From Diphasiastrum complanatum (lineage: Eukaryota > Streptophyta > Lycopodiopsida > Lycopodiales > Lycopodiaceae), in contig CM055108.1 in the NCBI GenBank assembly GCA_029204225.1, positions 20,469,644-20,533,643 on the forward strand: DNA of 64,000 bases. The letters run 5' to 3'. A model generated the notes under the pieces. It did not search any database. It worked only from the letters and a program-made list of their open reading frames with translations, and was not told where the DNA came from. The position numbers and the translations under genes were made by a program. The stretch's first letter is position 1; every line of letters begins with the position of its first letter. Shown piece by piece: positions 10,655-21,345 of this stretch.

Positions 10655-10961
10655 ATGAATATGCTGAATATCGGTGTTGCTAAGGGGACTAGCATCACCT
10701 TGCCTCTGTCCTATAAATACTATCCCTCAATATCCACTATCCTTGATAGCGGATCAGGCGTAAATATAATGGCTTTGTCATTGGCAAAGTCATGGGGATT
10801 CCATACCCTCGATCAACCACACTACAAACTTCGCATGGCTGATCAACGAGATACAAACCCTGCCGGTCATTTATCGAATATCAATGTTCGCATTTCAGGT
10901 GTCAAATTTGTAATCGATTGTGTTATCTTAGACTTACTAGATGATGCAAATACTTATAACT
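10655..10961 (+). pseudogene. Ty3/gypsy aspartic protease, truncated
   Basis: The frame contains ILDSGSGVNIMALSLAKSWG, a classic retropepsin active-site loop (D-S-G) followed by the 'N.M' helix, then LRMADQRDTNPAGHL and VKFVIDCVILDL, the flap and second-lobe strands. It should continue into an 'LLGRPWL'-type strand and RT. Instead, at about 10961 the sequence changes abruptly into the LTR of a minus-strand copia element (GTCCAAGCTTGTAGGC). The protease cuts gag-pol in virus-like particles. The downstream half of this gypsy element is absent from the right side of the copia block. Confidence 0.8.
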
Positions 10962-11496
10962 TGTCCAAGCTTGTAGGCTTGAGAGAGAACGCTAACAATT
11001 CAATACTTAATAATTGATCTTCATGCATAAGATGTAGGAATATGAACAACTATTTATACTAAGCAATTAGGTCATCAAATGCATCATCCAGTTGGTTGTA
11101 ATGTGTTGGCATGCATCCAGTTAGGACTTCTCAGAAATTACTTTCTTGATGAATTAGTGCAAGTCGGTGGCTTTTGGTCGTAAATAGTATGTCTGCATAT
11201 TTGAACGCAAACTGTCACTTGCAGATATGAACGTAAACTGTCATGCGAAAAATGCAAAAACTGCGAAAGTCTTTGCTAATGTGATTTTCTTAACATTTGA
11301 GGCATCTGCATTTTGTGAAAAAGTCGAAGTGAGAGAAAATTCCAAAAGACAAAAATTCCGACAATCTCAACACTGTGAGCCATTTTCGAGTAGTTTTGCA
11401 AACTGTGTAAAAACACGAAGAAATTTGCAGGTCTGGATAAAAGTTAGATGAAGATTAAAATGTCGATTAGTTGATTAGTACTAGAATAATCCAATA
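10961..11496 (-). repeat. Copia family A, 3' LTR (truncated)
   Basis: Minus-strand LTR beginning (T)ATTGGATTATTC at 11496, next to the purine tract AGATTAACGGGGAG. The end is cut off at the gypsy joint. Close relatives are 13952-14820 and 32314-32813. Confidence 0.8.
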
Positions 11497-13951
11497 CTCC
11501 CCGTTAATCTGAATCCATGAATGCCTTGACCTTTAAACTTAGTTCTGCACAGAACTTTCTATGTGTATTCAAGCTTAATTGTTTAGTAAAATATTTGTTG
11601 TCATATCTTGTGTTTGATAGTATTGCAATCTGACCTCTTGGTCGAGAACTTTGCCTCTGACATAGTGATACTTCAGTTCAATGTGCTTACTCCTAGAATG
11701 CAACCTAGGGTGGGCTGATAAGGCGATGGCACTTTGATTATCACAAAATTATAATGACGGAGCATATTGATTTAGAATGATATCTGAAAGTAAGTTTCTC
11801 AGCCATATTGCTTCCTTTGTAGCTTGTGAGCTGCGATATACTCTGATTATGTAGAGATAGAGCTATTGAAGATTGCTTGCGAATGTTCCAGAAAATTGTA
11901 CCATTGTTGCGAAAGAATCCACAAGTGGATTTATGAGCTTCCTGCTCAATTTGCATCTGTGTAACCACTGAGTAAATTGAGTTTGTCATTGTCGACTGCT
12001 CCATAACAAATGAAAAAGTCCATAATAGCTTGAAGATATCTATCTCATGACTCTAATGAGAGCCTTCCAATGTGTTATACTAGGGTCAGTCATAAACTGA
12101 CTTAAGGACCTGACTGCAAAAGCTGTGTCTGGCCTGGTATAGATCATTGCGTACATAAGAGACCCTACTGTCAAAGTATAAGGATACTCACGCAACAACT
12201 CTTTCCCTTCGATTGTTTGGGGACACTGGTCCTTTGACAGTTTGAGACCTGGTTCCATTGGTGAGAGAGCTAACTTGCAATTAACCAGATAATATTTGAC
12301 TAACATTTTGTAAATGTACCTCTACTGAGTAATGTAGATCAACTTTCGATATCTGTCTCTGTGGATTTGAATACCAAGGCAGAAATGAGCTTTTCCCAAA
12401 TCGATCATGTCGAATACCGAAGATAGCATTGTCTTCATTTCTTTTATCAGAAGTTGACCATTTTCATCATACTATAGTTGTTGAACTGCAACATCATCAT
12501 CTTCAAATTCGCCACTGATATGTTGTTCGTCAAAAGTAGATGAGCTTGGACCTGCAATGGGGATTGTCGACTGAGGAACCTCAAAGTTCAATATGTCAGA
12601 TGAGTGAGACAAGTCAACTACATGGGCTTTGTCTTTGCCCTTGAGGTCGATAAACTGACCTTCCATGAAGATGACATCCCTAGTGAGTATCTTCAAATCG
12701 ATGGGATTGAACAACTTGTAAGCTTGTTTGAAGTAGTGTAGCTCATGAAAATACATTTGATACTCTAGTAGTCGAGATCCTTCCTGAGATCATGAGGAAT
12801 CTGAGCATAAGCAATACATCCAAAAACTTTTAAGTTCGATAAAAACTTCGAATGGTGTTTTGTCTGAGACCTTAAGTAGGACATTTATTCTGAATATAGG
12901 TTGATGTTGAAACAGCTTCAGCCCAGAAGGACTTCGGAAGTGTCGCATGTGATAACATGCATTTTGCCTATTCGACTAAGGTTCTGTTCTTAATCTCAGC
13001 AAGACCATTTGACTGAGGCAAATAGGAGGTAGTGTATTGTTTCTAAATGTCGTTGTTAAGACAGTATTCTTTGAATTCGGTGGAGATATATTCTCCATCG
13101 TTGGCGGATCTCAGTGCTTTGATTCGTTTGCCAGTTTGCTGCATGCTCTTTGAATTCTCTGAACTTGATGAAAGCTTTTGATTTCTATTAATGAAGTAAA
13201 CAGCTGTTCTTTTGGAACATTTTTCAATAAAGTTAATGAAATACTTTGCATCTAGCAATGATGAGATTTGCATAGGTCCACATATATCTGAATGAACAAC
13301 ATCTAAAAGACCTTTTGCTGCATGCCTATGACTCGATCTAAAAGGAATCCTAGTCTATTTATTAAGGATGCAGTTATGGTAGACAGGGAGATTGAATTTA
13401 CCAAAAGGATAGTCGAGATCAAGTGCTAGGGATTGTTTGGTCATGTTTGAAACATGTGCATAATTCAAGTGTCCTAAGCATTGATGCCATAGTAATGCTT
13501 TACTGAAAAGAACACAGGTTTTCAAGGCTTGACTAGAGTCGAAACAACAGTGTGCCAGCTTGAGTATCTGATATATTGAGGATAATAAGTGCAAAAGCTT
13601 TAACATTCTTTGATTTCCACTTTGAGTTGTCTGTGTCATCTTCAGGTTTTCACTTCGATACCTATGACAACATCCCACAACTTGTTGGTGATTAGCAAGG
13701 TCTTCATCTTAAATCCATTCAGCTTGTGTTTACGATAAGACCGACTTTACTTTTAGAATTGATATGGAACTTTAGTTTGTCGACATTAAGAGAGATACCG
13801 TGTTGTGCTACAATTGAAAATCAATTTTTTGATACCGAAACAAATTAATTCAAACTGAAGAATAATTTGATATCACGAAAGATATCAATTATAAGATCTT
13901 GCGCACTGATATAGTAGTATCAAGACTTAAACAATCAATGATTTGCTACCA
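11497..13951 (-). pseudogene. Copia family A internal region (GAG-pre-integrase, integrase, linker, RT/RNaseH remnants)
   Basis: Reading right to left in the order expected for copia: LWHQCLGHLNYAHVSNMT (about 13480, GAG-pre-integrase); FIEKCSKRTAVYFI and IKALRSANDGEYISTEF (13043-13273, integrase core with the second Asp mutated: 'SAND' where copia has SDN); KLFNPIDLKILTRDVIFMEGQFIDL (12640-12720, region before RT); and GSLMYAMIYTRPDTAFAV (12100-12180, end of RT/start of RNase H). The RNase H tail continues to 11510. Most of gag and the RT active site are missing, and stops break every domain. It sits between LTRs 13952-14820 and 10961-11496, so it is one deleted element inside the gypsy block. 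Confidence 0.8.
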
Positions 13952-14820
13952 TGTTGGAAAGAAGTGTGAAAAGATAGGTCGAATGGAATTAAATAAAAAG
14001 AATTCGAACGACAAGAAAGAAAACTTATCGTGCGCAGCGAAATAAACTATCTTCCTCTTTCTCTATGCATGACTATGCCTATCAATTTTGAACAAAACAA
14101 TAGTGATAAAAGTCATGTTTGATCTTATAGTAACTAGCTTTGAAATCATTAGTACTACAGTGATTACATAGCCAAACATTAAGCATTGAATTATCAGACA
14201 AATAATCAGTCACGAAGAATTACACAAGCATGCAATAAGAAGATAGTATTGATTTAGTATGAGTACAAGGAGTTGCGGATCAAGGCCGCGTACTCTAAGC
14301 TATCTCTAAGCGGCTAAATATAAATCTAAATTAAGCGCAATGCTGATAAGCAATAAGAGCAATAGCAATTTCTAAACAACTGTAAAGAAGTGAGCTAGAA
14401 TGCTCAAGAGTGTCCAAGCTCGCAGGGTTGAGAGAGAACACTAACTATTCAATACTTGATGATTGATCTTCATGCATAAGATGTAGGAATATGAACAACT
14501 ATTTATACTAAGAAATTAGATCATCAAATGCGTCATCTAGTTGGTTGTGATGTGTTGGCATCCATTTAGTCAGGACTTCTCAAAAATTACTTGCTTGATG
14601 AATTAATGCAAGTCGGTGGCTTTTGGTCGTAAAGAATCTGTCTGCATATTTGAATGTAAACTATCAGTCTGCAGAAACGACCATAAACTGTCATGCAAAA
14701 AATGCGAGCACTGCGAAGGTCTTTGCCAACGTGATTTTCTTAACATTTTAAGGCATCTGACATTTTGCAAAAAAGTCGAAGTGAGAGAAAATCGCGAAAG
14801 ACGAAGATTTCAAAAATCTC
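13952..14820 (-). repeat. Copia family A, 5' LTR (truncated)
   Basis: On the minus strand it ends CTTTCCAACA at 13952. The adjoining primer-binding site is mutated (TGGTAGCAAATC instead of TGGTATCAGAGC). The outer end is cut at about 14820, where another copia tail begins. It contains the GTCCAAGCTCGCAGG..GAGAGAG segment that is expanded to a 146-bp microsatellite in the copy at 46424-47499. Confidence 0.75.
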
Positions 14821-14825
14821 ACTTT

Positions 14826-14928
14826 CATGGCTGCTGACATTATGACAAAAGCTTTAGCTAGTCATAGATTTACATTTCTGAGGCAGCTGATAGAATTAAA
14901 TGAGTGGACAGATACTGTAAATAAGTAG
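14826..14928 (+). pseudogene. Copia RNase H C-terminal tail
   Basis: Open frame AADIMTKALASHRFTFLRQL ending in TAG at 14926-14928. 'ADI.TKAL....F' is the conserved end of copia pol. Only the last 34 codons remain, because the left side is cut by the LTR at 13952-14820. Confidence 0.8.
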
Positions 14929-14939
14929 TTATGGCAGAC

Positions 14940-15503
14940 TGTGAAGTGAGAGAGAGTTTGTTGACCAATGGTTAGGTATGTTAACCATAGTTACACTTCA
15001 CAGTCACAGTTAGTTAATGTAGGATTTCAATATGACAGGTGTGGCCAGTTTCTTGGCACAAGGATCACTAGGATCTTGAAAAGGCATCTAAAATGGCCTT
15101 CTTTATGTACTCCACGTTTTGTGAATATAATGTAGCCATGCAATGGATCAAGTGCTTTTTGGAGAAATTAAGTCTCATTCTTGCTTTTGTACTTTTTACT
15201 GATTTCTATGATCATTGTGTTTGCTGTCAGATCAATTTAATCCTGTTCATTGCAATTTGTTCCTAGCCAATAGATCAGTGACAAGTAAGGTCCACACTTA
15301 TTGGATTGGTGGTCCCACACCAATGGAAGCTTGTTCATTGAATTTGTTGTGGTTCCTGGAGGCGAGATTGTTGTTGGTGTGTTTTCTTGCTTATCCCTTC
15401 CATCATTTGCCAACATAATTTGTTAAGGAAGGGCCTTGGGGTATAGTAATATAGCAAACCCTATAGGAATCAATGGGTCTTCCATAGCTTGTTCATATCA
15501 ACA
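14940..15503 (+). repeat. Putative LTR downstream of a copia pol tail
   Basis: Starts TGTGAAGTGAGAG 11 bp after the pol stop and ends ATATCAACA at 15503. A rough TGG..AGCGCTGA follows that could be a decayed primer site. An 11-bp inverted repeat (14938-14948 with 14994-15004) and an inner 7-bp one (14968-14974 with 14982-14988) form a hairpin at its start. Boundaries are by eye, with no second copy. Confidence 0.45.
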
Positions 15504-15538
15504 TGGAGCGCTGAAGTGAGGGATGTCTTGTAATAAAG

Positions 15539-16047
15539 TCACGCTACGTTGATGTGGTCAGCTTCAGTCTTTAAGGGCTGATTGATATTGATGGCAATGG
15601 ATGGTAGCCCCCGATCCCAATAGCCTTGCAATTCTGCCAAAGATGTCACCAGGCCGTAGTTATCGGCAAAATATCGCACATCACGATCGAAATTGCCATG
15701 GTGTTGTTGGTAGAAGATGCGGCAGTTTGTGATCATGTCGTCTGGGTTGCAGTATTCACACTTGTCAGGTTGGGCAATAAATCTTGTTTTTAACCTTTGT
15801 GTTAGCAAACTGCTCGATGACCTATTGGATAATAATAGGGATTGATGCGCATATAGATTGGTGCGTCAAGATACCGTGCCATGGAGGTTTTCCTTTGCAG
15901 AAACAGTTGATGGCACCATGCTAGTTGTGGATCAAGGAGTTTGATTTCTTTATGGGTTTGACAGCCGTTGAGGTTCAGAAAAATATATCCGCCTCGCTCC
16001 TTAGGTTGAAACTTCTTTGCAACTCTTGAGAGATCTGTAGGTCCTTG
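15539..16047 (-). pseudogene. Unidentified protein remnant with one frameshift
   Basis: From 16047 the minus strand reads QGPTDLSRVAKKFQPKERGG, then a Tyr/Asn-rich stretch including MARYLDAPIYMRINPYYYP, up to a stop at about 15810. The neighbouring frame then continues for 89 codons (RFIAQPDKCEYCNPDDM, later FDRDVRYFADNYGLV) to TGA near 15541. The two frames overlap at one point, as expected from a single indel. A CEYC pair could bind metal with later cysteines, but no family is recognised. The composition is not repeat-like, so it was probably a real protein. It is flanked by retrotransposon pieces on both sides. Whether it came from a host gene or an element is unknown. Confidence 0.45.
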
Positions 16048-16301
16048 CTAGGCTCATTGGGAGTGATCTTATGCCTTACTGATGGTGCTTCAACTGCCAA
16101 GGTATGTTCCTATTGTGGATTGGTTTTAGGGGAGAGGGGTGGGGAAGGATTGGATTCAGCAATGCATTGAAATCACGAAAAACTTGGGATTGGATGAAGG
16201 GAAAGTTAGTTGTGTCAATGGGGTTAGAAGCGGAAGAGGGGAGAGGGCGTTGGGAGGAAGTACCACCAATGCTTTGCGGGTTGGTTGTTGGAGGAGCTAT
16301 G
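16048..16301. other. Unassigned sequence
   Basis: Short G-rich frames are open on the plus strand (16104-16331) but match nothing I recognise and run into the LTR fragment. I see no feature here. Confidence 0.5.
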
Positions 16302-16435
16302 TGTTGGATTATTCTCCTACTAATTGACTAATTGACATATTAATCTTCATCCAATTTTTATCTAGACCTGCAGAATTCTTCGTGTTTTTACACAGTCTAC
16401 AGAACAACTCGGAAACGGCTCACAGTGCTTTAGAT
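16302..16435 (+). repeat. Copia family A LTR fragment (first 134 bp)
   Basis: Starts TGTTGGATTATTCTCCTAC and matches the start of the LTR at 46424 up to GGCTCACAG. It then joins a minus-strand copia RNase H, so the two are fused head to head. Confidence 0.8.
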
Positions 16436-16439
16436 TCAA

Positions 16440-18215
16440 CTCATTTTGTTGGACTAAATCCCTCACAAAATGGTACTGAATGCCTATATGTTTGCTTTTC
16501 TTATGAAACCTTGCATTCTTACTCAGAAACAAACAGCCTTGATTATCGTTATAGAGAACCATTCTTGAGATGTCAATGTGAAGTTCTCCCAGCAAGTTCT
16601 TAATCCCTTGATACTCCCATGTATTCTACTTCGGTCATGGATAGGGTTGTGGAGTTTTGTTTCTTACAGCTCCAACTGCCACATGATGCTCCCAATTTGA
16701 ATATGTATCCACAAGTGGATTTCCTATCATCAGTGTCCCCTCCGCAATCCAAATCTACATACCCTATCATTGGTTCATTGATGGCTTTATACTCAAGTCC
16801 AAGCTTGGCAGTTCCTCTTAAGTACCTCAATGTTCTTTTTGCTGCCTGCCAATGTTCTTCCCCTGGATTCACTAAAAACTGGCTGAGTTTTGTGACTGCT
16901 ACTGCAATGTCAGGTCTCATCATATCATGGCATACATCAAGCTCCCAATCAATCTTCTGTATGGTCATCTCATCATGTATTCCCTCCCTTGATCATTACT
17001 GGGACACATTTCTGTGTTGAGTTTTACATTTGGGTCCAAGGGTACTCCCACAAGTATACATTCATCCATTCTGAATTTATTGATTATTGATTGAACGTAG
17101 ATACTCGAATTTTCCCAAAGTAACCCCCTTTTCCCTGTCCCTCATGAATTGGATTCCCAAGCAATAATGTAAGGGTCCTAGATTCTTCATTTCAAATACA
17201 TTCTTCAATCCATTTTTGAATTTGTTTAGGTCTTCCTTCTTGTTGCAAACTATGACAAGATCATCTACATATAAAGCAACAACCAAGAATAGTCCATCTT
17301 CAATCTTAACATACAGGCCGGTGTCGGTCTAGTATCTTACCAGTCCATGCTTTATCAAGAAGTTGTCTATCTTCTGATACCACATTCGGGATGATTGTTT
17401 TGAACCATATAGCACCTTCTTCAGTGCACATACCTTCTTCCTGTCGTCTGTGAATCTCTGTGAATCCTACGGGTCGTTCCATGAATACCTCCTCCTCCAG
17501 CTCCCCATGTAAGAACGCAGTTTTACATCCATCTGTTCGATTTCCATATCATGAATAGTGGCCCATGCTATCAATATTCTAAGAGAACTCAACTTTACCA
17601 CTGGTGCAAACGTTTCCATATATTCTGTCCCTTCAACTTGATTGTATCCCTTTGCGACCAATCTCGCCTTGAAACTCTCAACTGACCCATCTGTTTGATA
17701 TTTCACTTTGAATACCCAATAACATTCCACTATCTTTCTTCCTGGTGGCAGGTCAACCAGCTCCCAAGCTTTATTCTACATAATCGATTCCATTTCTTCT
17801 TTCATTGCTTTGTTCCATGAGTTCCTCTCCAAACTGCCCTGTGCTTCCTCATAGCTACTTGGTTCTTGTATTCCCTTTTCTTCTGCATCTGTGAAGAACA
17901 TTATTTCATCAAATCTTTCAGATAAACTTCGCTCTCTTTGTGACCTCCTGGGACCATCCCTGGTTTCTTCTATTGTGTGCTCGCCCTGTGACCCTTCATG
18001 ATCCTGCGCATCGCATTCCTGATTGTATTATTGGTCCTCATCTTCTAGGGCCCCACTTCCTATATCTATCTATTCTGTCCTATTGCTACTCGTTTCTTCC
18101 CCTACTTTTGTGCATTTTTCCTCTTCTTCGAAAATCACATCTCTTGATAGAGTGACTTTATGAGTAATTGGATTATATACCTTGTATCCTGAAGCATTGT
18201 CTGGATACCCTACTA
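16440..18215 (-). pseudogene. Copia family B pol: linker, RT and RNase H
   Basis: Right to left: GYKVYNPITHKVTLSRDVIF (18130-18200, end of integrase region); WVFKVKYQTDGSVESFKARLV (17640-17715, RT fingers); ETFAPVVKLSSLRILIAWA; then LVVALYVDDLVIVCNKKEDL at about 17270 with the intact catalytic YVDD; YCLGIQFMRD; and RNase H with MIGYVDLDCGGDTDDRKSTCGYIF (16700-16770) and MVLYNDNQGCLFLS (16530-16570). A stop after MDVK at about 17515 and frame changes break it. It enters the chimera with the LTR fragment at 16435 and with a plus-strand copia integrase at about 18210. The plus-strand copy at 29986-31545 is a close sister. Confidence 0.88.
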
Positions 18216-18955
18216 AAGAGCAAAGATGAAGTGTATGATGTCTTTGTGAAGATGAAGAATGAAAGGGAGAACCAATTTTCCACAACGATCAAGTGCTTAA
18301 GGAGTGACAATGGTGGAGAACACATATCTACCAAGTTCAAGGCTTTTTGTGATGAGCATGGGATCAACAGGCAGTACACAACTCCAAGCACACCACAACA
18401 AAATGGAGAGGAAGAATAGGACTTTATGTGAAAGTGCCAAAGCCACCAGGTTAGGTGCTAATCTTCCAAAACGATTTTGGGATCAAGGCTTTGTTGTGTG
18501 CTAACTTTCTATGCAATAGGTGGCATATTGGATGGAAGAACGCCTTTTGAGATGCTATTCAAGAGGAGGCTGCGTGCCAACTTTCTTAAAACTTCTAGAT
18601 GCACTTGCTATGTCAATATAACTTATATGGCCTTAAGCAAGCACCAAGGGGCTGGTATGCTAAGTTTAGCACTTTTTTACTCTCTCAAGGATTTTCTATG
18701 AGTGAGTATGGTCATTCACTTTATTATAGGTTTTCTGGAAGTGATGTTACCATTTTGCTAATCTATGTGGATGATATCATCTTGAGTGGTGGAGACAAGC
18801 AAGATGTGGAGGATATTAAGAGTGCTCTCAAGAAGGAGTTACATGTGCATGATCTTGGTCATTTGCATTACATTTTAGGAACAGAAGTGATTAGATCTTC
18901 TCAATCTACTTTCATTTGTCAAGAGAGCATTCTTCACTTATCATCTTCATTTTGA
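18210..18955 (+). pseudogene. Copia fragment: integrase fused to RT
   Basis: Opens with integrase FSTTIKCLRSDNGGEHISTKF (about 18275-18340) and HGINRQYTTPSTPQQNG, where the catalytic Glu context is damaged (GEEE). Then comes the shortened PFEMLFKRRL, and at about 18597 it jumps directly into RT: YGLKQAPRGWYAKFSTFLL, LLIYVDDIILSGGDKQDV (YVDD present) and YILGTEV. The C-terminal part of integrase and the N-terminal half of RT are missing. The RT frame (18599-18955) is open for 118 codons. It is not the same family as the minus-strand copia to the left. Confidence 0.85.
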
Positions 18956-19152
18956 AATTCCACATGTGGAAATCATCACATTAAACTTATTGATCAAGCA
19001 AATCTCTGAAGATGTTCCTTACATAATGAATGATCTAAGAAATTGTAAAATAGTCTTAAATACTATAATAGTTTGGACCTATGGCTCTGATACCACTTTG
19101 TTGGATCTATATGAAGTGGAATGATTGTGTCTGAATATACTATTTATCAGCT
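18956..19152 (-). other. Copia junction with primer-binding site
   Basis: The minus strand at 19082-19095 reads TGGTATCAGAGCCA, preceded by an LTR-like end (GATCCAACAAAG). A second, mutated copy (GGTATCAAAGC) lies at about 19150. The rest is AT-rich and unassigned. Confidence 0.55.
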
Positions 19153-19399
19153 TTGATACCACCCTCGCTAAATGCGATATTTAGTCAAGGAAAAAACTCA
19201 ACATTAAATTATGACAGGATCTTTACCAATTTGTTGATTCAGTCTATTACTTGGATCGACCAAAGGAATATCCTTGTAGGTGTCGAAGACAACCATGAAG
19301 GGAGAAAAATAGTTTGGTGTCCAAGACAGCCACACTTCATTCATTACGATGCTGCGACAAGAAGAGACAAGAAGGAACGAACCTTCTAGTTCCTCTATT

Positions 19400-20965
19400 G
19401 TCGACTCTCACGCCTTATACACCAACAAGTATTCGAACAAGTAGAAGAAGAGAGGCTCAAGGCCAAAAAAGCCAAATCATGAGTTGACACCATATTGTCA
19501 AGAGCAGTTGAAGCCGCCGACAAAGAAGAAGCTATTCTGCAGATACTGCAAACGAACCAACCATGAGATTCACGATTGTCACATTCTACAAGCCAAGGAC
19601 AACAACAAAGGGCAATTGAATCATATGGCAAAGAAACGGATCACGATGCATTCATGACAAGCCATCAAAAAGCATCAGACGATACCTCATGGTTTCTTGA
19701 TCCGGATCCACTCACAGCATATGACTAGCCATATCGGCTGTTTCGAATCCTATACAGCTTACAGTTCAAGAAATTAGTTCACTTGGGTGACAATAGCACA
19801 CAAGCTATTAGAGGTGAAGGTACAATAAGATTAAGCTTTGCAAATGATCAATTCAAAATACTTGCAAGTGTCCTTCATGTACCAAGCCTTTTTACAAATT
19901 TGCTCTCAATTAGCAAAATTACTGATTTAGGACACAAAGTAGAATTCGAATCAAATCAGTCTAAAATAGTCAATAGGATAAGCAAGATCTTAGCACTCGA
20001 AAAGAGGTATGAATATTTGTACAAATTAAGTCATTGCTTTTATGTCTCTAATCAGGCTCTAAATACTTCTGTACATATCAATAAAAGTTTATTTTGCATT
20101 ATGGACTTGGTCACTTAAATCATTCTTTTGTACAGCACATTTCTAGACAATCCATTGTTCTTGATCTCGACTATCCAGATAGGAAAGTCAAACTACCTAT
20201 CTAGTCGGTAAATAGTACAGGAAACCATTTACATCAAGCCATCAGCATTTTGCTAGAGGATTTTAGATATTGTACATATAGACATTTGTGGCCCAATGTA
20301 GAATCCTTCATTAAAGAGTGCAAAGTACTTTATCATTTTTATTGATGAATTTTCTAGAAGGACGATGGTGTAACTCCATCAAGAAGAAATCAGAAGCTTT
20401 CAATTGCTTCAATATCTTCAAAGAGCGTGCAGAGAAAAAAACTGGTAAGAAGATCAAAGCTCTGAGGTCCGACATGGTGGAGAATATATCTCTACTGAAT
20501 TCAAGAAGTACTGCCAGAGCCAAGACATTGAACAATAGTTTATCACTCTCTATTCGCCTCAATCAAATGACTTAGCCGAGAGGAAGAATCGTACTTTGGT
20601 CGAGTCAGCCAACTGCATGCTGGCACATGCATCTTTGCCAAAGAGCTTTTGGGCTGAAGTTGTTTCCACTGTAGCTTAGATCCAGAACAAATGTTCAACT
20701 AAGGCCCTCTCAGGAAAAACACCCCATGAGGATTGGATAGGACCTAAGCCGTCATTGAAGAACCTACAAGTATTCAGTTGCGTCGCCTACGTGTAGATCC
20801 CAAATGAGACGAGGAAGAAATTCGACTTCCAATTCAAGACCATCCTGATTGGTTACACTTCCTTTGACAATACTTATAAGTTGTATGAACCCGATACTCA
20901 ACAGATTTCATTCAGAAGGGATACAGTCTTTATTGAGGATCAATTCATTGACTTCAACGACAAAA
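19400..20965 (+). pseudogene. Copia family A/C: nucleocapsid, protease, GAG-pre-integrase, integrase
   Basis: A zinc knuckle CRYCKRTNHEIHDC (CX2CX4HX4C) is at about 19536. The protease loop is degraded (SWFLDPDPLTAYD where copia has LDSGA..HMT). The frame 19783-20118 carries the copia protease C-terminal half (GEGTIRLSFANDQFKILASV, LSISKITDLG). GAG-pre-integrase (YGLGHLNHSFVQHISRQS) and integrase (KIKALRSDMVENISL, lacking a DNGGE core) follow with many stops. The last recognisable part is YKLYEPDTQQISFRRDTVF at 20870-20935. There are no LTRs at either edge, so this is a fragment. Confidence 0.75.
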
Positions 20966-21345
20966 GTAAAGTTTCATGCCAACCTTTGATACTTGCCATG
21001 TCAGAAAGGGTGAACTCCTGCAACTTTGTCACAACACGAACAAGAAACGAAGGTCGAACGAGAACAATTCGCGACAGTCAACATCCCTTGACTCAAAGCA
21101 CGAACGATTCGCGAATCATCCGTGAATCGTAAACACACCTCCAGGACCGCAAACCACAAAGGGACGCAAAATGAAAGACTATGAAAGAAACGAAAAGAAC
21201 AAAAGCAAACAGGAGATTAGGAAACAAACGAAGAGGAATCTTTCATGCTGACAGCTGGCAGCTCAGCGGGCTTGGAGTTGTAGACTTCACGCCCAAGTGA
21301 AATGAGAGACAATTCTATATAACACAATATGGCTACAACAATCTA
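20966..21345. other. Unassigned leader-like sequence upstream of a copia gag
   Basis: Rich in short GATTCGCGAA-type words (about 21068-21130), including an imperfect hairpin around 21107-21128. It is probably the 5' leader of the next copia element, but no LTR end or primer site is visible. Confidence 0.35.
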
